Position numbers and translations under genes: made by a program
Assembly (NCBI GenBank): GCA_001412425.1
Contig: LKUH01000353.1
Coordinates: 1-14,792, forward strand
DNA: 14,792 nucleotides
Source: Candidatus Cloacimonas sp. SDB
GTDB taxonomy: Bacteria > Cloacimonadota > Cloacimonadia > Cloacimonadales > TCS61
Direction: 5' to 3'
Shown here: in pieces, positions 8,544 to 14,735 of the stretch
How positions within the stretch are numbered: the first letter of the stretch is position 1
Layout of the letters: the number at the start of each line of letters is the position of its first letter
Notes under the pieces: model-generated
What the model was told of the DNA's origin: nothing
Seen by the model: the letters and a program-made list of their open reading frames with translations, nothing else
Database searches by the model: none

Positions 8544-8702
8544 CTTTGATTTACCCTGCTTCGAATTTCTTTTCAAAGTCTGAGACGTCAAGTAGAATAC
8601 TTCAAATCATAAAAATGAAAAAATTGAACAAGATCTTCAATATAAAGTGCTTTAGCGATTTTTTATTGTTGACAACACATCTCTTTACATTAATCTAATT
8701 TC
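8544..8702. promoter_or_regulatory. Divergent intergenic region between mfd and the repair/two-component operon
   Basis: These 159 bp must carry the promoters of both transcription units. On the plus strand a consensus TTGACA sits at 8669-8674. Two -10 candidates follow: TAATCT (8691-8696, 16-base spacer, poor match) and TCTAAT (8694-8699, 19-base spacer, five of six consensus bases). Either would start transcription at or within a few bases of the ATG at 8703. The -35 lies inside the imperfect palindrome TGTTG-A-CAACA (8667-8677), which could be an operator or chance. On the minus strand TATATT and TATGAT occur upstream of mfd, but neither has a convincing -35, so I cannot place that promoter. 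Confidence 0.4.
8554..8557 (-). promoter_or_regulatory. Probable ribosome binding site of mfd
   Basis: AGGG on the minus strand lies 10 bases before ATG 8543. The spacing is slightly long, but it is the only purine site near any candidate start of mfd. The TTG at 8591 is preceded by TTGAAGTATTCTAC, which has at best a weak GAAG. Confidence 0.5.
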
Positions 8703-9692
8703 ATGAATTTGAAGTTAAAAAAAGATGTTATCAATAATCCTGAGCTCTTACCCGGGACTTCGGGTATTTTTAAGTTTCATTCTGGTAATGAAATTCTTTA
8801 CCTGGCAAAAACAACGGATATCAGGCGCTCGGTTAGCAGTCTTTTAACTTCCCAGCCCGAAGATGAACAGGTTTTAAAAATGATATCATTGACCAAAGAG
8901 ATTTCCTGGGAGGTTGAAAATAATATTCTTTCTGCTCTTTTAAAGGAAAAGATCGAATTAAGCAGAAATGCTCCTCAGTTCAATAATCTTATTGATCCAA
9001 TCTCCGCTTACGTCTATCTTAGCATTAACTTTCAAAAAGTTCCCTATTTCAGCCTTTCTGAAAATACCTTGCAGGAAGATTATTATCTGGGTCCTTTCTT
9101 TAACAGGTTTTTTCTGCTTGATTTCATCGCGGTTTTAGGTGAATTAAAGAAATATCCTGCCTGTGAAAGTGATAATTATCCCTGTTTAAGATATCAGAAT
9201 GGGACTTGTTCCGGCTGGTGTTTGAAAGATAGTTCTGAAACAGCGGAAATGATAGTTAACAATTATCTTGTTATCAATGAAGATCTTGTGGAAAATCTAA
9301 AAATTCAGCAGCAGTTATATTTTAATGATTTGGAATTTGTGAAAGAAAACGCTCTGAAAGAACAGTTAGAAGTCATTCTGAAATATTATGATCTGCTCAA
9401 ATTCTTTCATACAGTTAAACAAATCGATTTAAACTTTTCCTATAATAATCATGAAATAAAATTACAGAAGGGGCAGATAGAAGAATTGATATTTGAGGGT
9501 AAAACTTTTAATTTTCCGATTTCAAAGCCCCAATATCGTTCAAGTGAATATTTAGCAATAGAGAAAATGCAATTATCTGAATCCCGGATTCTATACAATT
9601 ATTTGAAAAAAAAATATTCACAAAAAATCGATCAAATATATTTCGATTCAGTAAAAAATATTTATAAAATTATGGATTTAAACGGTGAATAA
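8703..9692 (+). CDS. UvrC N-terminal-half-like protein (GIY-YIG, Cys cluster, UVR-like), no C-terminal nuclease
   Basis: The 329-residue protein aligns by eye with the first half of UvrC, which makes the 3' incision in nucleotide excision repair. A GIY-YIG domain spans about 15-97. The first motif reads GIF (21-23) and the second YLA (33-35), so the first tyrosine and the second glycycine-position residue (Gly) are altered. Lys36, Arg41/Arg42, Glu82 (in ALLKE) and Asn94 (in QFN) match the catalytic positions. PCLRYQNGTCSGWC (160-173) plus Cys154 matches the UvrC cysteine cluster. Residues 206-225, with the core DLEFVKENALKEQL, match a UVR helix pair. The tail (about 240-329) resembles that of Cho or DnaQ-UvrC fusion proteins more than UvrC. 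The RNase H-like and HhH domains are absent, and the next gene starts at once, so this is not a frameshifted uvrC. No ribosome site precedes the ATG. Confidence 0.8.
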   Translation: MNLKLKKDVINNPELLPGTSGIFKFHSGNEILYLAKTTDIRRSVSSLLTSQPEDEQVLKMISLTKEISWEVENNILSALLKEKIELSRNAPQFNNLIDPISAYVYLSINFQKVPYFSLSENTLQEDYYLGPFFNRFFLLDFIAVLGELKKYPACESDNYPCLRYQNGTCSGWCLKDSSETAEMIVNNYLVINEDLVENLKIQQQLYFNDLEFVKENALKEQLEVILKYYDLLKFFHTVKQIDLNFSYNNHEIKLQKGQIEELIFEGKTFNFPISKPQYRSSEYLAIEKMQLSESRILYNYLKKKYSQKIDQIYFDSVKNIYKIMDLNGE

Positions 9693-10089
9693 AACAATAA
9701 GAAAAATATTAGTTGTCGATGATGACGAAAAAGCGAGTGAGTTTCTTAAACTTGAACTGGAAGATTACATTGATAATGTAATAGTTATCACTGCTAATTC
9801 CGGATATGAAGGTTTAAGCAAAATAATGTCAGGTGACATAGATTTGCTGCTCACAGATATTGCCATGCCGGATATGGACGGTTATGAATTATTCTCACGT
9901 ACCAGAGAAATGAATAGAGAACTGCCGATTATTATGATGACCGGTTTCGGATATGATCCTAACCATGTTGTGGTAAGATCCAGAAAGGGCGGTCTGCAGG
10001 ATGTGATCTATAAACCTTTTGATACTAAGAAATTGATCAGGATGATCAGGGAGAAACTTGATTCCGGGGATTCCGGAGATGAAGTTTAG
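9685..10089 (+). CDS. Single-domain response regulator (CheY-like receiver)
   Basis: This is a stand-alone receiver domain of 134 residues that should be phosphorylated by a histidine kinase. The acidic pocket is Asp12 and Asp13 (in VVDDD), the phosphoacceptor Asp58 (in LLLTDIAMPDMDG), the switch residue Thr86 (in IIMMTG) and the invariant Lys110 (in YKPF). All are present, so it should be functional. There is no output domain, so it must act by protein contact or as a phosphorelay intermediate. The GTG start at 9685 overlaps the end of the uvrC-like gene by 8 bp. The most likely partner is the histidine kinase three genes downstream in the same operon. The C-terminus DSGDSGDEV comes from a 9-bp tandem duplication. 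Confidence 0.92.
   Translation: MNKTIRKILVVDDDEKASEFLKLELEDYIDNVIVITANSGYEGLSKIMSGDIDLLLTDIAMPDMDGYELFSRTREMNRELPIIMMTGFGYDPNHVVVRSRKGGLQDVIYKPFDTKKLIRMIREKLDSGDSGDEV
10060..10077 (+). repeat. 9-bp tandem duplication at the response regulator/peptidase junction
   Basis: Two adjacent copies of GATTCCGG(G/A) encode DSG-DSG at the C-terminus of the response regulator. The same bases supply the purine sites GGGGA (10066-10070) and GGAG (10075-10078) in front of the next ATG at 10079. The duplication therefore sits where it can affect translation of the downstream gene. Confidence 0.75.
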
Positions 10090-11014
10090 AGTTTATCTGT
10101 TTTTTTGTCTTCTTCTTTTCAGCCATTCACTTTTCTCGAATGAAAATGTAACTTTTAACATTGGTGATGTTTTTGTAACTACTCCAGCTTCAGACAGCCT
10201 GTTAATAGTTAATACAATTAAAAGGTTTTCTGCTGATATTGATAACTTTCAGAGAAAGATTGGTCAATATCCTGAACTTAAAATCAGGATAGTTGTAATT
10301 AATGATGAAGATGATTATCTTGCTTATGCTAAGAGCAGATCAGAGATAATCGAATTCAGTCGAGCATTTTACAGCCGCAGAGATAGCACTATTTATCTTC
10401 GCAATCCCCGAAATCACAAAAATTTTATACAATTGAATCAGATAATGCTGCATGAATATATTCATCATTTTGTAGCACATTATTGGAAAAACACGCCTCT
10501 GTGGTTTAATGAAGGGATGGCAGTATATTTTTCCGGAGATCTAAGCATAGAGCGTGAGTTTAATTTTGTTAAGAATTATATTTTAGGAAATTCTCTGCAA
10601 CTGGAACAGATGAAATACAATTATCCAGAGAATCGGATTGCCTGGGAATCTTTTTATGCCAAATCAGGGCTGGCAGTTAAATATCTGTATCAAAAAAAAT
10701 ACCGGGAATTTATCAATTTCTGTGATCGGGGAGCGCAGGGTGAAAATTTTTCTAAAGCTTTTTTCCATTCTTTCTATTTTACCCCCCTCGATTATTCCCG
10801 CTTCTTTGAAGAATACAGTAAAAAACACTTCACTGTAGAAATTTTACTTGCCTCAACAGGTTTAATCTGGGGAATATTACCTTTGATTCTCATTATCGGC
10901 TGGATCAGAAAAAAAATAATTGCTGCCAGGATTAGAAGGAGATGGGATGAGGAAGAAGCTCTGGAAAATGAAATTCCGGAATCAGAAAAACAGGAAGAAC
11001 TGGAGTTAAAGTGA
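10079..11014 (+). CDS. Membrane-anchored HExxH metallopeptidase, peptidase MA-like (gluzincin type)
   Basis: The 311-residue protein begins with a signal peptide (MKFRVYLFFCLLLFSHSLFS), so the main domain should face the periplasm. The zinc site is HEYIH (125-129), with a downstream WFNEGMA whose Glu145 is the probable third ligand. HExxH followed by W/F-x-x-E-G-x-A about 20 residues later is the pattern of peptidase MA-like proteins. Near the C-terminus a hydrophobic segment (about 255-275) is followed by a very basic stretch (RKK, RIRRRW) and an acidic tail, so the end should be cytoplasmic. The frame is open upstream to a TTG at 10058, but the ATG at 10079 has GGGGA at 8 bases and puts the signal peptide at the N-terminus. 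It overlaps the response regulator by 11 bp. The substrate is unknown. Confidence 0.82.
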   Translation: MKFRVYLFFCLLLFSHSLFSNENVTFNIGDVFVTTPASDSLLIVNTIKRFSADIDNFQRKIGQYPELKIRIVVINDEDDYLAYAKSRSEIIEFSRAFYSRRDSTIYLRNPRNHKNFIQLNQIMLHEYIHHFVAHYWKNTPLWFNEGMAVYFSGDLSIEREFNFVKNYILGNSLQLEQMKYNYPENRIAWESFYAKSGLAVKYLYQKKYREFINFCDRGAQGENFSKAFFHSFYFTPLDYSRFFEEYSKKHFTVEILLASTGLIWGILPLILIIGWIRKKIIAARIRRRWDEEEALENEIPESEKQEELELK

Positions 11015-11784
11015 TAGAATTCGACGAACTCAGAGAAATCGTAAAAAAATTGAGAGATCCTGAAAAAGGCTGCCCCTGGGATGTAAAGCAGACCCACAGA
11101 TCTCTGGTGCCAAATTTCATCGAAGAACTGTATGAAGCTATCGAAGCGATAGAAAATGAAGACATGGAACATCTGGCGGAGGAATTGGGCGACCTGATGC
11201 TGCACATAATGATGCAGGCCTCCATAGCGGAGGAAGAAAATAAATTCCAGTTAGAACAAGTGCTGAATAAAATTAACAGTAAACTGATCAGAAGACACCC
11301 GCACATCTTTGCAGGTGCAGCAGCTGTTGATGCCGAAGGTGTGAAAATGAACTGGGAAAGAATAAAACAGGAAGAAAAAAAAGCATACAGGAAATCGATT
11401 ATTGATGGAATACCGCGATCGATGCCGGCTCTTATAATAGCTCAGAGAATGCAGGAAAAAGCTGCCTCAGCTGGATTTGACTGGCAGGATATGGAGCCGG
11501 TTTTCGCAAAAATGGAAGAAGAAATCGAAGAATTGAAATCAGCCTTAGAAGATAATAATTGTGATCAGATCGAAGCTGAGATAGGCGATATAATTTTTAC
11601 AGTAGTAAATTTGAGCAGAAAACTGGGTTTTGATGCCGAAACTTGTCTGAAACGTACTATTAAAAAATTTGAACATAGGTTTAAGAAAATTGAAAATTAT
11701 CATAAAGCAAATAATCATAATATTCACGAAAGCGATCTGGAGAAATTAGATGAAATCTGGGAAATGGCAAAAAAAACAGAGTGA
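11011..11784 (+). CDS. mazG: Nucleoside triphosphate pyrophosphohydrolase MazG
   Basis: MazG hydrolyses canonical and damaged (d)NTPs to monophosphates and pyrophosphate, cleaning the nucleotide pool. The 257-residue protein matches the two-domain E. coli-type MazG in length. The N-terminal domain begins after the typical LRDPEKGCPWDVKQTH (14-29) and has the metal-binding EELYE (38-42) and EELGD (57-61) helices, then RRHPHIFAG (94-102). The C-terminal domain has EEEIEELK (169-176) and EIGDIIF (190-196). Both acidic sets are kept. Translation starts at GTG 11011 within the GTGA overlap with the peptidase stop, with TGGAG 5 bases upstream. The end overlaps the histidine kinase start by 35 bp. 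Confidence 0.95.
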   Translation: MIEFDELREIVKKLRDPEKGCPWDVKQTHRSLVPNFIEELYEAIEAIENEDMEHLAEELGDLMLHIMMQASIAEEENKFQLEQVLNKINSKLIRRHPHIFAGAAAVDAEGVKMNWERIKQEEKKAYRKSIIDGIPRSMPALIIAQRMQEKAASAGFDWQDMEPVFAKMEEEIEELKSALEDNNCDQIEAEIGDIIFTVVNLSRKLGFDAETCLKRTIKKFEHRFKKIENYHKANNHNIHESDLEKLDEIWEMAKKTE

Positions 11785-12988
11785 TCGCAGAAATTTTCTG
11801 CTGAAAATATATTTTTTTGGCGGAAGTGTGATCCTGATATTGGTTTTTCTGATCTATACAAATGCACTATCCATAAATATTAGAAAGGAAGTTAAAATTG
11901 TTCCTGATCTTTATTCAAAATTTATTGGTCTTCCTGCCGATGTAAATCTGGAATCTTTCCTCTTTCAATATTTCATGACTGAGATATTTCCTGAAATAGA
12001 TTATCCCATTATTCTGGCAGACAGCCTTAAAACCCCTTTTTCCTGGGAAAATATCGATATCGAGAAAAAATCCTTTTCCCAATTGGAAGAAAAGCAGCAA
12101 CAGCAGATCTATAAACTTGTCAGGAAATTTGAATCGAGAGGTGCTGTAATACCCTTGAAATTGAATATGGAATCGGATGAAGTTATCAGTTATGTATATT
12201 ATGGTGAATCAAAAGCACTTATTATGCTGAAAGCGATGCCCTACATCGAATTTGTAATTGTTATAATTTTCTTCGCCTTTGGTATTTATGGCCTGATGAG
12301 AATTAAAAAGACGGAAAAAAATCTGATCTGGGTTGGACTGGCTAAAGAGACAGCCCACCAGTTCGGTACACCCCTTTCTTCTTTGATAGGGTGGAAAGAT
12401 GTACTGGAAATGAAATTTGAGGGCAAAAAGAAAAATGCTGAGGTCCTTGATATTCTGGAAAATATGAGTTCCGATATAGCTCGACTTAACAAGATTGCCT
12501 CGCGATTTGGTAAAGTCGGCTCAATCATTGAAAGAAAACCGTCGAATCTGCATGAAATAATTCAGGAGACGATTGAATATTTCAGATTAAGACTTCCAAG
12601 CCAGTCACAAATGATAGATCTTCAATATATCAGCAGAATTGAAGGTTTGAAGATCAAAATCGATCCCGATCTGATCAAATGGACTCTGGAAAATTTAATA
12701 AAAAATTGTATTGATGCTTTAAAAAATAAAGAAGGTTTTATCAAGATCGAAGCTTTTCCCAATAAAAATAATATTCATATACAGATAACAGATAACGGCA
12801 AAGGAATACCCAAGTCAATGTTCAAAAGAATATTCGAACCGGGTATTACTACTAAAGAAAGAGGCTGGGGATTAGGACTCAGCCTGGCAAAAAGGATAAT
12901 TGAAGAATACCATAAAGGCATTATCAGGGTGCAGGACAGCCAGATGAACATTCGCACAGTCATCGAAATTATCTTGCCGGAGGAATAA
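11750..12988 (+). CDS. Membrane sensor histidine kinase
   Basis: The 412-residue protein has two membrane helices (about 17-37 and 165-184) flanking an extracytoplasmic sensor of about 125 residues that I do not recognise. A dimerisation and phosphoacceptor region follows directly, with His203 in ETAHQFGTPLSSL, and no HAMP or PAS domain between. The catalytic domain has the N box NLIKNCIDAL (315-324), DNGKGIP (348-354), the F box IFEPGITTK (361-369) and the G2 loop GWGLGLSLA (372-380). All are intact. ATG 11750 follows GGAG at 7 bases, so the 35-bp overlap with mazG is probably real. The response regulator three genes upstream is the natural partner. The signal sensed is unknown. Confidence 0.93.
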   Translation: MKSGKWQKKQSDRRNFLLKIYFFGGSVILILVFLIYTNALSINIRKEVKIVPDLYSKFIGLPADVNLESFLFQYFMTEIFPEIDYPIILADSLKTPFSWENIDIEKKSFSQLEEKQQQQIYKLVRKFESRGAVIPLKLNMESDEVISYVYYGESKALIMLKAMPYIEFVIVIIFFAFGIYGLMRIKKTEKNLIWVGLAKETAHQFGTPLSSLIGWKDVLEMKFEGKKKNAEVLDILENMSSDIARLNKIASRFGKVGSIIERKPSNLHEIIQETIEYFRLRLPSQSQMIDLQYISRIEGLKIKIDPDLIKWTLENLIKNCIDALKNKEGFIKIEAFPNKNNIHIQITDNGKGIPKSMFKRIFEPGITTKERGWGLGLSLAKRIIEEYHKGIIRVQDSQMNIRTVIEIILPEE

Positions 12989-14515
12989 ATGTGGGTGCTT
13001 TCTAAAGAAGAGATGCGTTTTTATGACAAGTATACAATTGAAAAGAGAGGTATTCCGGGTAAAGAATTAATGGAAAATGCCGGCAGGGGTTGTGCTCAAT
13101 TCCTTCGCAATGAAATCCTGGAGAGCGCTGGTGTTGTCAGAGATCTGGCTCAAAAAATAATAGTATTCTGCGGAAACGGTAATAATGGGGGAGATGGCTT
13201 TGTAATAGCACGTTATCTCAAGCAGTGGGAATATAAAGTTGAAATTGTTTTTACCGGCAGGAAAGAAAAAATGAGTCCTGAGACCAGAGAAAATTATGCA
13301 GAATGCCTGAAATTGGAAATCCCAATCAGATCCATTCAGGAAGAAAAAGCCTGGAAAAAAGCTGAAATTGATCTGGAAAATTATGATGTTCTGGTTGATG
13401 CGATTTTCGGAATTGGCTTTCAGGGCGAGGTGGAAGGTTTCTATAAAGAACTATTCAAAATTATCAATCAGGCTGATCTGCCTAAAATCGCCATTGATAT
13501 CAGCAGTGGTACAGAAGCCGATACGGGAAAAGCAGCAAATGCCATAATTTCAGACTACACATTAACAATGGCAGCCTTTAAATATGGGCATTTCCTGGGA
13601 GAAGGAAGTGAAAAGGCAGGCGAAGTTCTGGTTATCGATATTGGCATTCCAGAAGAGGTTTTCTTAAAATATCCTCCTGCCGGAAAACTTGTTACTGTAG
13701 ATAACGTGAAATTTCCCTTAAGATATAAATCTTCTCATAAAGGAAATTATGGTAAGATTGGTATTATTGCAGCCTCTCCAGGGTATTCCGGTGCTGCCAT
13801 AATGTCTGCCAGAGCTGCCTTGAGAGCTGGGGCTGGATTAATTAAACTGTTTCATCCTACTGGAATGGAATCCATTTTTGAAACTGCATTGACCGAAGTT
13901 ATGACACATCCAATCCCTCTTCTGAAAAATAAGGAAATAGATAGCAGTATGTTGTTCAAACAACTGGAAGATTTAGATGCCTTACTGGTAGGACCAGGTA
14001 TCGGTACTTCTTCTCAGATGGGAAAAATGTTGGAATTTTTACTGGAAAACTGGCAAAAAGCGATTGTTCTGGATGCAGATGCCCTAAATCTGATCTCGCA
14101 AAGGGAGAATTTAAAGAAAAAGCTGAAAGGAAAACTTATTACACCTCATATTGGTGAATTTGCTCGTCTTTCAGGGATAAAAATATCCCAGATACAGGCG
14201 GACACAATACAGACTTTGAAAGATTTTGCTGGAAAATATAATTGTTATGTACTTTTGAAAAGCTTTACCACGGTGTTTTCTGATGGTGAAAAGGTTATTT
14301 TCAACATAACTGGTAATGACGGACTTTCCACCGGCGGTAGCGGCGATGTGCTGGCGGGAATTATAGTCTCCTTCCTGGGACAGAAGCTGGACCTGGAAAA
14401 TGCAGCTGTATCTGCTTCCTACCTGCTGGGCACTACTGCTGAAAAAGTGGCAGAAACCAGAAATCCGGCATCTATTATTCCGACTGACATTATTGAAGGA
14501 CTATTTAAGTACTAA
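12989..14515 (+). CDS. nnr: Bifunctional NAD(P)H-hydrate epimerase / ADP-dependent NAD(P)H-hydrate dehydratase
   Basis: This enzyme repairs hydrated NADH and NADPH: the N-terminal domain interconverts R and S epimers and the C-terminal kinase-like domain dehydrates the S form using ADP (or ATP). The 508-residue protein matches fused YjeF-type proteins. The epimerase half (about 1-225) shows GNGNNGGDG (62-70), VDAIFGIG (136-143) and AIDISSGTEADTG (168-180), where Ser replaces the more usual Pro of DIPSG. The dehydratase half shows HKGNYGKIGIIAASPGYSGA (250-269), VGPGIG (334-339), LDADALN (361-367), ITPHIGEF (384-391) and TGGSGDVLAG (448-457), with Asp453 the presumed catalytic base. The ATG directly abuts the kinase stop, with GGAGG 5 bases upstream. 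It is the last gene of the operon. Confidence 0.95.
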   Translation: MWVLSKEEMRFYDKYTIEKRGIPGKELMENAGRGCAQFLRNEILESAGVVRDLAQKIIVFCGNGNNGGDGFVIARYLKQWEYKVEIVFTGRKEKMSPETRENYAECLKLEIPIRSIQEEKAWKKAEIDLENYDVLVDAIFGIGFQGEVEGFYKELFKIINQADLPKIAIDISSGTEADTGKAANAIISDYTLTMAAFKYGHFLGEGSEKAGEVLVIDIGIPEEVFLKYPPAGKLVTVDNVKFPLRYKSSHKGNYGKIGIIAASPGYSGAAIMSARAALRAGAGLIKLFHPTGMESIFETALTEVMTHPIPLLKNKEIDSSMLFKQLEDLDALLVGPGIGTSSQMGKMLEFLLENWQKAIVLDADALNLISQRENLKKKLKGKLITPHIGEFARLSGIKISQIQADTIQTLKDFAGKYNCYVLLKSFTTVFSDGEKVIFNITGNDGLSTGGSGDVLAGIIVSFLGQKLDLENAAVSASYLLGTTAEKVAETRNPASIIPTDIIEGLFKY

Positions 14516-14537
14516 TTTTGTTAGAATCTTCTAGAAG

Positions 14538-14575
14538 GGAAAAAATTGGAGCAAATAGACAAGATCAATTTTTCC
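14538..14575. repeat. AT-rich inverted repeat after nnr, possible weak terminator
   Basis: The arms GGAAAAAATTG (14538-14548) and CAATTTTTCC (14566-14575) pair over 8 perfect bases plus two GC pairs with one bulged A, around a 17-base loop. It lies 22 bp after the nnr stop, next to a perfect palindrome CTTCTAGAAG (14528-14537). The GC content is low and no T run follows on the plus strand, so it is a weak terminator candidate only. Beyond it, TGTTA-AAAAA-TAACA (14606-14620) and AAATCGATTT (14620-14629) are further small palindromes. No gene is seen from 14516 to 14735. Confidence 0.35.
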
Positions 14576-14642
14576 TTACAACACTCAATGTACTCCTACT
14601 TGTCATGTTAAAAAATAACAAATCGATTTTTAAAGAATAATC

Positions 14643-14691
14643 CGTCACTTTCAGCCCCCTTTCTGCGTCTCAAGTGACGCCTGAGTGACAG
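14643..14691. repeat. Inverted repeat with three GTCACT copies, more GC-rich block
   Basis: CGTCACTT (14643-14650) and AAGTGACG (14672-14679) are perfect inverted arms around a 21-base spacer. A further inverted copy, AGTGAC, occurs at 14685-14690. The block is richer in G and C than the flanking DNA. On the minus strand the hairpin lies beyond the stop of the partial gene at 14736 and is followed by a moderately U-rich stretch, so it may be that gene's terminator. It could also be one end of a dispersed repeat or an insertion element. Confidence 0.45.
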
Positions 14692-14735
14692 AATTGACCT
14701 GCCCCTTCCAACTTCCCGATAAGACTAAAACTCAC

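Noticed and set aside
8544..8591. Longer mfd reading frame starting at TTG 8591 (16 extra residues)
   Set aside because: No adequate ribosome site before the TTG. The ATG at 8543 has AGGG upstream and gives the usual Mfd length.
8468..8698. Plus-strand frame of 76 codons running into the divergent promoter region
   Set aside because: It is antisense to the start of mfd at its 5' half and crosses the TTGACA promoter. Its hydrophobic end is low-complexity AT-rich DNA without a ribosome site.
8703..9692. Full uvrC broken by a frameshift
   Set aside because: The frame ends in a normal coupled junction with the response regulator, and no RNase H-like or HhH remnant follows in any frame.
10058..10078. 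Upstream TTG start for the peptidase gene
   Set aside because: It would put seven residues before the signal peptide. The ATG at 10079 has a better placed GGGGA.
10792..11306. Two overlapping minus-strand open frames of 137 and 124 codons
   Set aside because: They lie antisense to the peptidase and mazG genes, are rich in Ser, Phe and Ile as expected for antisense of Glu/Lys-rich coding DNA, and have no recognisable motif.
14597..14636. Short frame ATG TTA AAA... of 11 codons in the right intergenic region
   Set aside because: Too short, no ribosome site and composed of AT-rich palindromic sequence.
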